Source: Sphingobacterium sp. JB170 (lineage in GTDB: Bacteria > Bacteroidota > Bacteroidia > Sphingobacteriales > Sphingobacteriaceae). Taken from it: a stretch of 64,000 nucleotides of DNA. Position numbers and translations under genes: made by a program. The stretch is taken from NCBI RefSeq assembly GCF_900163865.1, contig NZ_FUKU01000003.1, positions 1-64,000 on the forward strand, in the 5' to 3' direction. Under the pieces are notes generated by a model, which saw only the letters and a list, made by a program, of their open reading frames with translations, made no database searches and was not told where the DNA came from. Of the stretch, positions 51,650 through 59,796 are shown one piece after another; within the stretch, counting starts at the first letter, position 1, and each line of letters opens with the position of its first letter.

Positions 51650-53755
51650 TTATGCTGAACAAGAGATACACTCTTCTACAGTTGATTTACGTGTCCTTGT
51701 ATAATATAAGGATTTTAAACCTAGTTTATGTGCGTAGATATAATACTTTGCAAGATCTCTCGTAGAGTCTTTGGAATTCGTGTGCAAAATTGTAGAAACG
51801 CCTTGATCAATATGCCTTTGAATAACGGAAATTAATTTCAAGACTTTATATTGGTCCATGTCATATGCGGACTTGAAGTAAAAGTAATTGTCGTTAGAAA
51901 GGTATGGCATCGGGTAATACGTTGTACTATCACCATACTCGCGAACCTCGATTATATCCACAACCGGCATTACCGAAGCTGTCGCATTCATGATATACGA
52001 CGTCGATTGGTTTGGTGCGATCGCTAAACGGTACGCGTGATAAATACCATGCTCTTTTACCTGTGCTTTTAGGTTTTCCCAGTCCGCGCTAGATGGAATG
52101 TGTACTCCAGCAAATAACTCTTTTACTTTGTCGGTCGTTGGCGTATATTCGCGCTCGGTGTAACGATCGAAATATGATCCATCGGCATATGCTGATTTTT
52201 CAAAACCGGTGAATGTCGCGGCACGTTCTTTCGCAATTTCCATTGATGCTTCTAATGAATAGTAGTTCATCATCATGAAAAATGTGTTTGCGAAATCTAA
52301 AGCTTCTGCCGATTCGTACATGATGAAACTTTTTGCTAGGTAACCGTGCAGGTTCATAGCACCAAGTCCAACAGAATGCAGTTCTCTATTTGCTTTTGCG
52401 ATGGTTGGAACCATTTCGATGTTTGTTACGTCGGTGACAACCGTCAAGGCGCGCATTGCAGTATTGATCGTTTCTTTAATGCGCTTGTTGTCCATTACCG
52501 TTGCGATATTCAACGAACCAAGGTTGCATGAAATACCATACCGGATACTATCTTCTTTTCCGTAGATCTCAATATCTGAAACCTGAGATACCTGCATAAT
52601 TTCGGTACATAGATTCGAGAATTTGACCTGTCCGATCTGATTCAATGCATGTACTCTGTTGGTGTTTTCTTTGAAAAAGATGTATGGATAACCAGACTCT
52701 TTTTGCGTTTGCGCGATACGCACCAATAGATGACGGGCGTTGATTTTTTTCTTTTTGACGTTCGGATTTGTGATTAACTCATCGTACATTAAATCCATAT
52801 CCAATTCATCCAAATATTTGCCGTACTCTTGCATAACGGTATGTGGATAGATAAGATAACACGCTTCATCTTTTTCCGCGAGTTCCATAAATTTGTCCGG
52901 TACGATAATACCGATTGAAAGGGATTTAATTCGAACTTTCTCATCCGAATTTATTTTCTTACAATCTAAAAACTCTTCAATATCGGAGTGGAAAATATTT
53001 AGATAAACAGCACCTGCGCCGGGGCGTTGCCCGAGTTGGTTGGCATAGGAGAACGTATCTTCAAGAATCTTCATTATCGGCAGAACACCTCCTGCGCGGC
53101 CTTCGACACCTTTGATTGCTTCCCCACGTCCGCGGATTTTTGAGATGTTGAATGATACGCCGCCCCCTATGGAAGAAAGCTTCATTGCGGAATCCACTGC
53201 ATAACCAATACCATTCAAATTATCTCCTATTTCATCTAAGAAACAGGAAACTAATTCACCAGAACGTTTTTTTCCGGCGTTCAAGAAAGTCGGGGTAGCA
53301 GGCTGATATTCTTGATTGATCATGATTTCAGCGTATTGGATAGCTTTTTTTACGCCCTCTTGACGAGCAAGAAACAATGATACGGCAACGACACGGTCTT
53401 CATAACGCTCTAAAAATTTTTCACCAGAGTCATCACGTAACGCATAGCTTTGGAAAAATTTAAAAGCAGCCATAAATGATTGGAAACGGAATTTCTTCTC
53501 GTATACGAAATTATAGACTTCTTCCATTTCTTCAAATGTGAACCATTCGTAGAAATTTATATAATAATTATTCTCTACTAAATAATCGACTTTCTCTTTA
53601 AGGGTATAGAAAAATACGGTGTTTTTGTTGACATATTCTAAGAAATAGGCGCGTACGGCATCTTTATCTTTGTGCAAGCTGTACTCGTCATCTTGCTTAA
53701 TCATTATCTCATTGTTAAGCAATATCCAATTTTTTACTACCTCGTTTGCTATCAT
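51650..53755 (-). CDS. nrdE: Class Ib ribonucleotide reductase alpha subunit
   Basis: 701 residues. It converts ribonucleoside diphosphates to deoxy forms. The redox and radical cysteines are in place: ELVSCFLDE near 168, FSNLCTEI near 385 and ISCNLGSLN near 408; the C-terminus ends ECISCSA, the pair reduced by NrdH. There is no N-terminal ATP-cone, as usual for class Ib. The start at 53755 was kept, although it overlaps nrdI by 41 bases, because residues 9-15 (NWILLNN) align with the conserved HIELNNE region of other NrdE proteins; the later ATG would lose it. Confidence 0.95.
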   Translation of the reverse strand: MIANEVVKNWILLNNEIMIKQDDEYSLHKDKDAVRAYFLEYVNKNTVFFYTLKEKVDYLVENNYYINFYEWFTFEEMEEVYNFVYEKKFRFQSFMAAFKFFQSYALRDDSGEKFLERYEDRVVAVSLFLARQEGVKKAIQYAEIMINQEYQPATPTFLNAGKKRSGELVSCFLDEIGDNLNGIGYAVDSAMKLSSIGGGVSFNISKIRGRGEAIKGVEGRAGGVLPIMKILEDTFSYANQLGQRPGAGAVYLNIFHSDIEEFLDCKKINSDEKVRIKSLSIGIIVPDKFMELAEKDEACYLIYPHTVMQEYGKYLDELDMDLMYDELITNPNVKKKKINARHLLVRIAQTQKESGYPYIFFKENTNRVHALNQIGQVKFSNLCTEIMQVSQVSDIEIYGKEDSIRYGISCNLGSLNIATVMDNKRIKETINTAMRALTVVTDVTNIEMVPTIAKANRELHSVGLGAMNLHGYLAKSFIMYESAEALDFANTFFMMMNYYSLEASMEIAKERAATFTGFEKSAYADGSYFDRYTEREYTPTTDKVKELFAGVHIPSSADWENLKAQVKEHGIYHAYRLAIAPNQSTSYIMNATASVMPVVDIIEVREYGDSTTYYPMPYLSNDNYFYFKSAYDMDQYKVLKLISVIQRHIDQGVSTILHTNSKDSTRDLAKYYIYAHKLGLKSLYYTRTRKSTVEECISCSA

Positions 53756-54122
53756 TGTATTGGTGTTTAATAATTTCTATAAATTGATTGATATCCTCCA
53801 TTGTGCCCGAAAGTTCGAATTTCATCGCCAATGGAACGTCGTAGTTCTCGGATACCGCATTGGCAGCTAGGCCAAAGTTTTTCCCCCAGTTTCTATTGCC
53901 GCTAGAGGTTACCGAAAATATTTTATCGGCGTGCATATCCATAAATGTGGATGTGATATCCGGCACACTTCCCATTTTTGTCGTGTAAGTAATTAAATGG
54001 CCTTCTTCCAAGAACTCTATTCCTGGTCCGATTTTATGCGCTTCCCATCCTGTGATTTGCACCACTTTGTTGATGAAGCGTTGTACGTTACCAGTTTTTG
54101 AATCGTAATATAAATGAACCAT
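53715..54122 (-). CDS. nrdI: Ribonucleotide reductase flavodoxin NrdI
   Basis: 135 residues. YDSKTGNVQRFINKV at about 6-20 is the FMN phosphate loop (family pattern S/D-x-T-GN), and TSSGNRNWGKNFGLAANAVS at about 70-90 is the NrdI signature around the isoalloxazine. It supplies oxidant to assemble the manganese-tyrosyl cofactor of NrdF. It starts 28 bases after the nrdH stop and overlaps the nrdE start by 41 bases. Confidence 0.93.
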   Translation of the reverse strand: MVHLYYDSKTGNVQRFINKVVQITGWEAHKIGPGIEFLEEGHLITYTTKMGSVPDITSTFMDMHADKIFSVTSSGNRNWGKNFGLAANAVSENYDVPLAMKFELSGTMEDINQFIEIIKHQYNDSKRGSKKLDIA

Positions 54123-54150
54123 AGATCGCCTAATTTAAGATTATACGTTA

Positions 54151-54384
54151 TTAGAGTGCGATAGTTGCAAGCTCTTCGGGTTTAAAGCCGATGATGCGTT
54201 GCTGTATTTCTTCGTTTTCCAGAACCAACACGGTTGGGACAGTACGAATTTTAAATTTGGCCGCCAAATCAGGCTGGTCGAAAGGGTTGATTGTTTCGTA
54301 ACTTAATCCCTTTTGATCCAGATAAGCCGATACCTGTGCGCATGGTGCACAGTCATTTTTTTCGAATTTAATGATTCTTGCCAT
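54151..54384 (-). CDS. nrdH: NrdH-type thioredoxin/glutaredoxin-like protein
   Basis: 77 residues from ATG at 54384; the TTG twelve codons upstream was rejected. The redox site is CAPC (C12, C15), followed by TVPTVLV with the cis-proline near 50-56, all in the small glutaredoxin-like thioredoxin fold. NrdH reduces the NrdE tail with electrons from thioredoxin reductase. The usual NrdH site is CxQC; CAPC is a variant, so a plain thioredoxin-like protein serving the same role is possible. It is the first gene of the nrd cluster. Confidence 0.82.
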   Translation of the reverse strand: MARIIKFEKNDCAPCAQVSAYLDQKGLSYETINPFDQPDLAAKFKIRTVPTVLVLENEEIQQRIIGFKPEELATIAL

Positions 54385-54476
54385 GTTGTTTGTAATTTTA
54401 ATATGTTCAGAGAAACCCAATTCCCTTAGAAGTTAATACACGATTACTGGTCCCCGATGTGAGTCTCCAGAATAAC

Positions 54477-54491
54477 AAATATCCAATATTT
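54477..54491. promoter_or_regulatory. Palindrome upstream of the nrd genes
   Basis: AAATAT (54477-54482) and ATATTT (54486-54491) form a perfect inverted repeat around CCA, 93 bases before the nrdH ATG. It is AT-rich like NrdR boxes but does not match the usual ACACwATATATwGTGT consensus well. Confidence 0.3.
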
Positions 54492-54742
54492 AGTTTCGAC
54501 ATGTTAGCGATACTTTTCCACATGCTGAAGAAACCATTTGAATAAACAGCGTCCCTAGCTAGTTTTTAGTTGTAAAACACTGAATGATAGCTGAGAAGTA
54601 GAATGTTGAAAACTTTAAAAGCCCAAAAATATCAAAATTTATGTATCGGATTTAGAAAAAAATTTGTATATTTTTAATGGTAAAAACTGACTGAATTTTG
54701 ACTATTGTTCCTTTTGGCTGTAAGCTAAATATTTATGTAAAA

Positions 54743-54758
54743 TCGCGCGAAAGCGCGA
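54743..54758 (+). other. Short stable hairpin with GAAA loop
   Basis: TCGCGC (54743-54748), GAAA loop, GCGCGA (54753-54758): a six-base GC-rich stem closed by a GNRA tetraloop, 49 bases upstream of the S9 peptidase start. No T tract follows, so it is not a clear terminator; it could be a leader structure or a protein-binding palindrome. Confidence 0.6.
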
Positions 54759-54807
54759 TACTTATCTTTACAAAATTATGTTTAATTTAGTGAAAAGTTA
54801 CTGAATT

Positions 54808-57216
54808 ATGAAATTTATTTATTGCTATTTATTCTTGCTCATGTCTGCGGCATTAAGTGCGCAAGAACAGTTGACATTTCAAAAGCCGTCATCTGAAATT
54901 TTAGAGCTAGCCGATTACCAACGACCACCGCGTGTTCTGATCTCTCCGGATGAAAAATGGGTAATTACACTGTACAGACCGACCTATAAGAGCCTGGAAG
55001 ATTTAAATAATCCGGAGATCCGTTTAGGGGGATTGCGGATGAATCCTATAGTGAATATGCAGAGTAATGCTACCTATATCGATAATATTAAGATTCGAAG
55101 TTTGGGCGCTCAACAAGAGCAACAGGTGGATGGATTACCAACGAATGCAAAGCTTGCGAACCTTGCATTTTCTCCGGATTCGAAATACTTAGCCTTTACG
55201 AACACTACGGAAAAAGGTGTCGAATTATGGCTTTTGACGCTTGAACAGCGCACTGCTAAAAAGCTTTCAGAAGATAACTTGAACGCGAATATGGGAAGCC
55301 CATATAAGTGGTATCGTGGTAGTGATAAGCTATTAATTTCAAAACTTCCTTCAAATCGAAAACCATTAATTGATAGCAGTAAAGATATACCTTTAGGGCC
55401 CACAATTTCCACCAGCGGAGGAAAAGTGTCTCAGCTGCGAACTTATCAAGACCTCCTTAAAAACCCGCAAGATGAAACCAATTTTGAAACATTGACCCAG
55501 GCCGAGCTGTTGACGATTGATTTAAAAGGGAACCTGTCTAAGTTCCTAGAACCGGCTATTTATACGCAAAAATCGTTTTCTCCAGATGGTAAATATTTGC
55601 TGGTAACCACGTTAAAACGGCCATTTTCCTACATTGTGCCCTACAGAAATTTTCCGCAAGAAACCGCCGTATATGATTTGTCCGGAGAATTAGTGAAGGT
55701 TGTTAATCAGACGCCATTGATCGAGGTTCAAGCAAAAGGCTTTTCCTCCACGCGCAAAGGCAAACGTTATATGAACTGGCGTAGTGATTTAGGATCTTCT
55801 CTGAGCTATGTAGAGGCTTTGGATGATGGGGATGCATCAAATGAAGTAGCATTTCGAGATGAAGTGTTTTCTTGGAATGCTCCTTTTGATACTGCGCCCG
55901 AATCACTCCTGAAGCTGAAGGATCGTTACGCGGGAATTGTTTGGGGTGATGACCGCCACGCATTGGTTTATTCCTCGTGGTATGATACACGCAATCAAAA
56001 GATCTTTTTGTTAGATACTAAATCAAAGTCTGCCAAGGTTATTTCGGATAGAAATTCGCAAGATGTTTATAGCGATCCGGGTGATGTGTTTACGGATAAA
56101 AATAAGTATGGAACCTATGTTATGGTGGTTAAGAATGGTAAAACCTATTGGACTTCAGATGGGTTTACCAAGGATGGGCAGTTCCCATTCGTTGATGAGC
56201 TTGATTTAAAAACATTAAAAACGAAACGGCTTTATACCTCAAATATTCAAAATAAAAAGGAAGATATAATTCGTATCCTCGATATCGACAAGAGGGAGTT
56301 GTTAATTTTGCAGCAATCACCAACTGATTACCCTAATTATTACACAAAAAATATGACCTCGGGAGAAACCACCGCTCTTACGCATTTAACAAATCCGTTC
56401 CAATCCCTGCAAGGGGTAAGTAAAGAGGTAATACATTATAAGCGTAATGACGGTGTTGATCTCAGCGGAACTTTATATTTACCTGCGAACTATGACAAGA
56501 ACAGTGGCGAAAAATTGCCGATGTTGATATGGGCCTATCCGACTGAATTTAAAGATAAGGCTACTGCAGGACAGAACATGTCAAGTCCTTATGAGTTCAC
56601 ATTTCCATATTATGGATCCTTCGTTTATTGGGTGACAAAAGGTTATGCAGTACTAGATGATGCTTCATTTCCAATTATTGGCGAGGGGGAATCTGAACCC
56701 AATGACACTTTTGTGGAACAATTAGTTGCAAATGGCGCAGCAGCGATTGATGCCGTGGATAAACTCGGATACGTCGATCGGAAACGTGTGGGCGTTGGTG
56801 GTCACTCTTACGGCGCTTTTATGACCGCAAATTTATTAACTTATTCAGATCTATTCGCAGTTGGTATAGCTCGCTCCGGCGCATATAATCGCACCCTAAC
56901 ACCATTCGGCTTCCAGCGCGAGCAACGAAATTACTGGGATACTCCCGATTTATACAACCGTATGTCTCCGTTTATGAATGCCGATAAGATGAAAACACCT
57001 TTGTTACTAATCCATGGTGGAGCAGATAATAACCCGGGGACCTTTACACTGCAAACGGAGCGATATTTCCAAGCGTTGAAAAACCTGGGCGCCCCCGTAC
57101 GCATGGTGATACTACCCCTGGAATCTCACGGTTATGCATCGCAAGAGAATATTTTTCATACGCTGTGGGAGCAGGATCAGTTTCTTGAAAAGTATTTGAA
57201 GAATAAAACAGAATAA
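54808..57216 (+). CDS. Exported S9 family prolyl oligopeptidase-type peptidase
   Basis: 802 residues with a signal peptide (cleavage near LSAQ at 19). A beta-propeller (about 40-560) precedes the alpha/beta hydrolase domain. The catalytic triad is S666 in GGHSYGAF, an aspartate in HGGADNN near 735-741, and the histidine in ESHGY near 772-776. Long Bacteroidota S9 proteins of this type cleave peptides after proline or acidic residues (glutamyl endopeptidase-like). It is a single gene, divergent from nrd; the downstream hairpin at 57292-57325 may end it. Confidence 0.92.
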   Translation: MKFIYCYLFLLMSAALSAQEQLTFQKPSSEILELADYQRPPRVLISPDEKWVITLYRPTYKSLEDLNNPEIRLGGLRMNPIVNMQSNATYIDNIKIRSLGAQQEQQVDGLPTNAKLANLAFSPDSKYLAFTNTTEKGVELWLLTLEQRTAKKLSEDNLNANMGSPYKWYRGSDKLLISKLPSNRKPLIDSSKDIPLGPTISTSGGKVSQLRTYQDLLKNPQDETNFETLTQAELLTIDLKGNLSKFLEPAIYTQKSFSPDGKYLLVTTLKRPFSYIVPYRNFPQETAVYDLSGELVKVVNQTPLIEVQAKGFSSTRKGKRYMNWRSDLGSSLSYVEALDDGDASNEVAFRDEVFSWNAPFDTAPESLLKLKDRYAGIVWGDDRHALVYSSWYDTRNQKIFLLDTKSKSAKVISDRNSQDVYSDPGDVFTDKNKYGTYVMVVKNGKTYWTSDGFTKDGQFPFVDELDLKTLKTKRLYTSNIQNKKEDIIRILDIDKRELLILQQSPTDYPNYYTKNMTSGETTALTHLTNPFQSLQGVSKEVIHYKRNDGVDLSGTLYLPANYDKNSGEKLPMLIWAYPTEFKDKATAGQNMSSPYEFTFPYYGSFVYWVTKGYAVLDDASFPIIGEGESEPNDTFVEQLVANGAAAIDAVDKLGYVDRKRVGVGGHSYGAFMTANLLTYSDLFAVGIARSGAYNRTLTPFGFQREQRNYWDTPDLYNRMSPFMNADKMKTPLLLIHGGADNNPGTFTLQTERYFQALKNLGAPVRMVILPLESHGYASQENIFHTLWEQDQFLEKYLKNKTE

Positions 57217-57291
57217 CGAAGCCAGTTGTTCTCCGACTGAGTCGATTAGTAACGTCCGGTTTTCGTTGATCGTGATTCTAGACTTTAAAAA

Positions 57292-57325
57292 GTACCGCTC
57301 TCGGTTTTTCAATCCAAGGCGGTAC
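57292..57325. terminator. Weak hairpin between convergent genes
   Basis: GTACCGC (57292-57298) pairs with GCGGTAC (57319-57325) over a 20-base loop, flanked by A on one side and T on the other. It sits between the S9 peptidase and the convergent DUF2911 gene. Confidence 0.45.
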
Positions 57326-57347
57326 CCTTTATATTCTTATGAGGGTT

Positions 57348-57863
57348 TTACTTCTTTTTCACCGTGAAAGGAATACTATGCTCCCCCCAGTTTAAAGTGA
57401 TAAGCCCGCTAGGCATCGCGGAGATCTTGAACTGTTCCTCGAATTCGCTTTGTGAACCATTATTTACCTCCACGCGTAGGGCATCACTGCCGTCATCGTA
57501 TTTCGTTCCCCATTGATCCCATGTTTTATTGAATATTATCGTCGTTTGCTGCTCGCCAGGTATACTGTACAGACTATACTTTCCTGCAGGCAATGCTTTG
57601 CCTTCGATTGTAACATCCTGATCAACTTGAAACGTCGTGGCTTCATTTGCGCCGGTACGCCACACTTTACCCACGGGAGCGATATCGACACCCAGTTCTC
57701 TACCTTTTACGGAGGGTCGGCTGTAGTTTATAACGATGTTGACACCGTCTGTGGTCGTGACTGTTGTGCTATCTGGGGGGCTAGCGCGCTTGCTTTTGTC
57801 GGTTTGTCCTATCGCCATAAAACAGATAAGGCTTAAAAAACAAATAATGCTGGTTGTTTTCAT
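57348..57863 (-). CDS. DUF2911 domain-containing exported protein
   Basis: 171 residues. The signal peptide ends near MAIGQ (about 19). The mature part matches DUF2911: VNIVINYSRPSVKGRE near 48-58, VWRTGANEATTF near 69-80 and ALPAGKYSLYSIPGE near 94-108, all beta-rich. The family is common in Bacteroidota and secreted, with no known activity. It is a single gene, and the strong regularity of the motifs leaves little doubt about family. Confidence 0.88.
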   Translation of the reverse strand: MKTTSIICFLSLICFMAIGQTDKSKRASPPDSTTVTTTDGVNIVINYSRPSVKGRELGVDIAPVGKVWRTGANEATTFQVDQDVTIEGKALPAGKYSLYSIPGEQQTTIIFNKTWDQWGTKYDDGSDALRVEVNNGSQSEFEEQFKISAMPSGLITLNWGEHSIPFTVKKK

Positions 57864-57937
57864 AATATAATTTTTAGTCGAATGTATAACGGTTTATTAC
57901 TCAATTTGTTTTGTTGCAGGGCAAATAGTTAACTTTA

Positions 57938-58339
57938 ATGGAAAAAAGGATGAATAATGAAACTTTTAGTACCTATCTAGTCAAACTGTTTCGATATTTC
58001 GAAGCAAACGACCAGTTCGTGTTTTCGAGGCGTGATCAGGAAGCTTTAATACGCGCCGTAGATGGGGACGTTGTTCATACGATTCAAGAGCGGCTTGGCT
58101 TAACGCTACTTCTAAACGAGGCTTGTTCGCAGAACTGTTATGTTGCGGAAAATCAAGAAATGCAGGAGGCATACAGGCAATTTATTTCACCAACTGAGTT
58201 TCTCTATTTTTTATACGGGACGTTTTTAGCGAGCATTACAGAGAATGTACCGCCGAATAGGTTATTATGGCCGGCCGTTTTGCCGAATGAAACCGGTACA
58301 TTTTGGGAACGTATTCAATTAGGCAAAAATGGGAGGTAA
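57938..58339 (+). CDS. Hypothetical small soluble protein
   Basis: 133 residues from ATG at 57938; a second ATG four codons later (57950), preceded by AAAAAAGG, is also plausible. It is mostly helical with no signal peptide or transmembrane segment. Blocks such as FRYFEANDQFVFSRRDQEALIRAV and SPTEFLYFLYGTFLASI look conserved in character, but I recognise no family. It stands alone between divergent DUF2911 and convergent ilvA and is closed by a terminator at 58343. Confidence 0.65.
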   Translation: MEKRMNNETFSTYLVKLFRYFEANDQFVFSRRDQEALIRAVDGDVVHTIQERLGLTLLLNEACSQNCYVAENQEMQEAYRQFISPTEFLYFLYGTFLASITENVPPNRLLWPAVLPNETGTFWERIQLGKNGR

Positions 58340-58342
58340 TAA

Positions 58343-58382
58343 GAAAGCCGTTTGGATTTCTCTAAACGGCGCTTTCATTTTT
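58343..58382 (+). terminator. Intrinsic terminator
   Basis: GAAAG (58343-58347) and CCGTTT (58348-58353) pair with AAACGG (58364-58369) and CTTTC (58372-58376), with a two-base bulge; a T run follows (58378-58382). It ends the hypothetical gene and may work toward ilvA as well. Confidence 0.7.
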
Positions 58383-58393
58383 AAAACTGTTTT

Positions 58394-59641
58394 CTAGACG
58401 AGGTATTCAAATAATGTTTGGTCTTTATTGAGTTCAATGAAGTCAAATTTATAAGATTTCATTCGTTCGATGAGTGCTATATAATTTTTGGGATCATCTA
58501 GTTCAATACCGATAAGCGCCGGCCCGCGTTCACGTTCAGTTTTCTTAATATATTCAAATCGTGTGATATCGTCTTTAGGGCCTAATACTTCGGTTACTAA
58601 CAGCCGGAGCGCACCTGGCCGTTGTGGAAACCGTACGATGAAATAATGTTTGAAGCCTTCGTACAAAAGTGACAGTTCCTTGATTTCACTCATCCTATCA
58701 ATATCATTATTCCCGCCGGAGATGATACAGACGACCTTTTTTCCTTTTATTTCTTCTTTGTGAAACTCTAGAGCTGCGATTGAAAGTGCGCCGGCTGGTT
58801 CAACCACAATCGCATCTTTATTATAAAGCTCCAGGATGGTTGAGCATATTTTACCTTCGGGAACCGATCTCACACTATCCAGTAGCATGCTACTTATTTG
58901 ATAGGTAAGCGTGCCCACCTTCTTTACAGCGGCACCGTCAACAAATTTATTGATATGTTCAAGTTCAATTGGACCGTTATTTTTGATAGCCGCCTGCATT
59001 GAAGCAGCTCCTTCGGGCTCTACTCCATATAACTTGACATTGGGCGCATGTTTTTTCATATGAGAGCTCACACCCGATGAGAGACCACCTCCCCCAATTG
59101 GAATAAATATTGCGTCTAAGTCAGGTAGATCTTGTAATACCTCGACCGCAACCGTTCCTTGTCCTTCGATCACTTTTAGATCGTCGAAGGGCGGAATGAA
59201 AGTCATGTTGTGAACTCTTGTATACTCCAAGGCCGCTTTTTGACAGTCGTCGAAGGTATCGCCTGTTAAAACGATCTCGATATTTCCGTTACCCCACATT
59301 TCTGTTTGGGTGACCTTTTGTCGGGGCGTAGGGCCAGGCATAAATATTATACCTTTTATATTAAGCTTTTTACAAGATAGGGCGACACCTTGCGCATGGT
59401 TTCCTGCGCTTGCGCAGGTGACACCCCGAGCAGCTTCGTCTTGGCTAAGGCTTATTATTTTATTATAAGCTCCACGTAGCTTGTAGGAACGTACCACTTG
59501 GAGATCTTCTCGTTTAAGATATATTTCCGCACCATACTGTTCGGATAGGTGTTGGTTATATTGTAATGGAGTTCGGTTGACAATATCGCTGATACGTTTT
59601 GCAGCTTCATTGGCATCTATGACTAAAGTTGATAAATCCAT
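58394..59641 (-). CDS. ilvA: Threonine ammonia-lyase, biosynthetic short form
   Basis: 415 residues. It makes 2-oxobutyrate from threonine, the first step to isoleucine. The PLP lysine is K54 in SYKLRGAYN; GGGGLSSG near 185-192 is the phosphate-binding loop, and SAGNHAQGVAL near 79-89 a family motif. One ACT-like domain fills the last 80 residues (HYFIVRFPQRPGALR), the short regulatory form, against two in the Escherichia coli enzyme. A 10-base palindrome lies 30 bases upstream. leuA ends 155 bases upstream behind its own terminator-like hairpin. Confidence 0.93.
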   Translation of the reverse strand: MDLSTLVIDANEAAKRISDIVNRTPLQYNQHLSEQYGAEIYLKREDLQVVRSYKLRGAYNKIISLSQDEAARGVTCASAGNHAQGVALSCKKLNIKGIIFMPGPTPRQKVTQTEMWGNGNIEIVLTGDTFDDCQKAALEYTRVHNMTFIPPFDDLKVIEGQGTVAVEVLQDLPDLDAIFIPIGGGGLSSGVSSHMKKHAPNVKLYGVEPEGAASMQAAIKNNGPIELEHINKFVDGAAVKKVGTLTYQISSMLLDSVRSVPEGKICSTILELYNKDAIVVEPAGALSIAALEFHKEEIKGKKVVCIISGGNNDIDRMSEIKELSLLYEGFKHYFIVRFPQRPGALRLLVTEVLGPKDDITRFEYIKKTERERGPALIGIELDDPKNYIALIERMKSYKFDFIELNKDQTLFEYLV

Positions 59642-59670
59642 TTAAAAGTTAATTTAATAGGCATTCTCAG

Positions 59671-59696
59671 CTATAACTGCAATGGAGCAGTTATAG
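59671..59696. promoter_or_regulatory. Palindrome upstream of ilvA
   Basis: CTATAACTGC (59671-59680) and GCAGTTATAG (59687-59696) are perfect arms around a six-base loop, 30 bases before the ilvA ATG. It could be an operator or a leader hairpin. No leader peptide rich in branched-chain codons was seen. Confidence 0.4.
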
Positions 59697-59754
59697 ATAA
59701 GCGATATTTTTATGATCCCTTAAAGATAATAATTGTCGGGAGGAAGTGCATATT

Positions 59755-59792
59755 AAACGAGAACAAGAACAGGCCTGTTCTTATTCTCGTTT
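59755..59792 (-). terminator. Hairpin immediately after leuA
   Basis: Two 19-base arms (59755-59773 and 59774-59792) pair with one mismatch and almost no loop, 4 bases after the leuA stop. On the minus strand the stem ends in CGTTT, giving a short T tract. Confidence 0.65.
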
Positions 59793-59796
59793 ATTC

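Larger units (their letters stand above)
54385..54807. other. 423-base divergent intergenic region (nrdH / S9 peptidase)
   Basis: Contains the palindrome at 54477-54491 on the nrd side and the hairpin at 54743-54758 on the peptidase side. No open frame or RNA gene was recognised. Near the peptidase gene TATCTTTA (54763-54770) resembles a -7 box. Confidence 0.4.
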
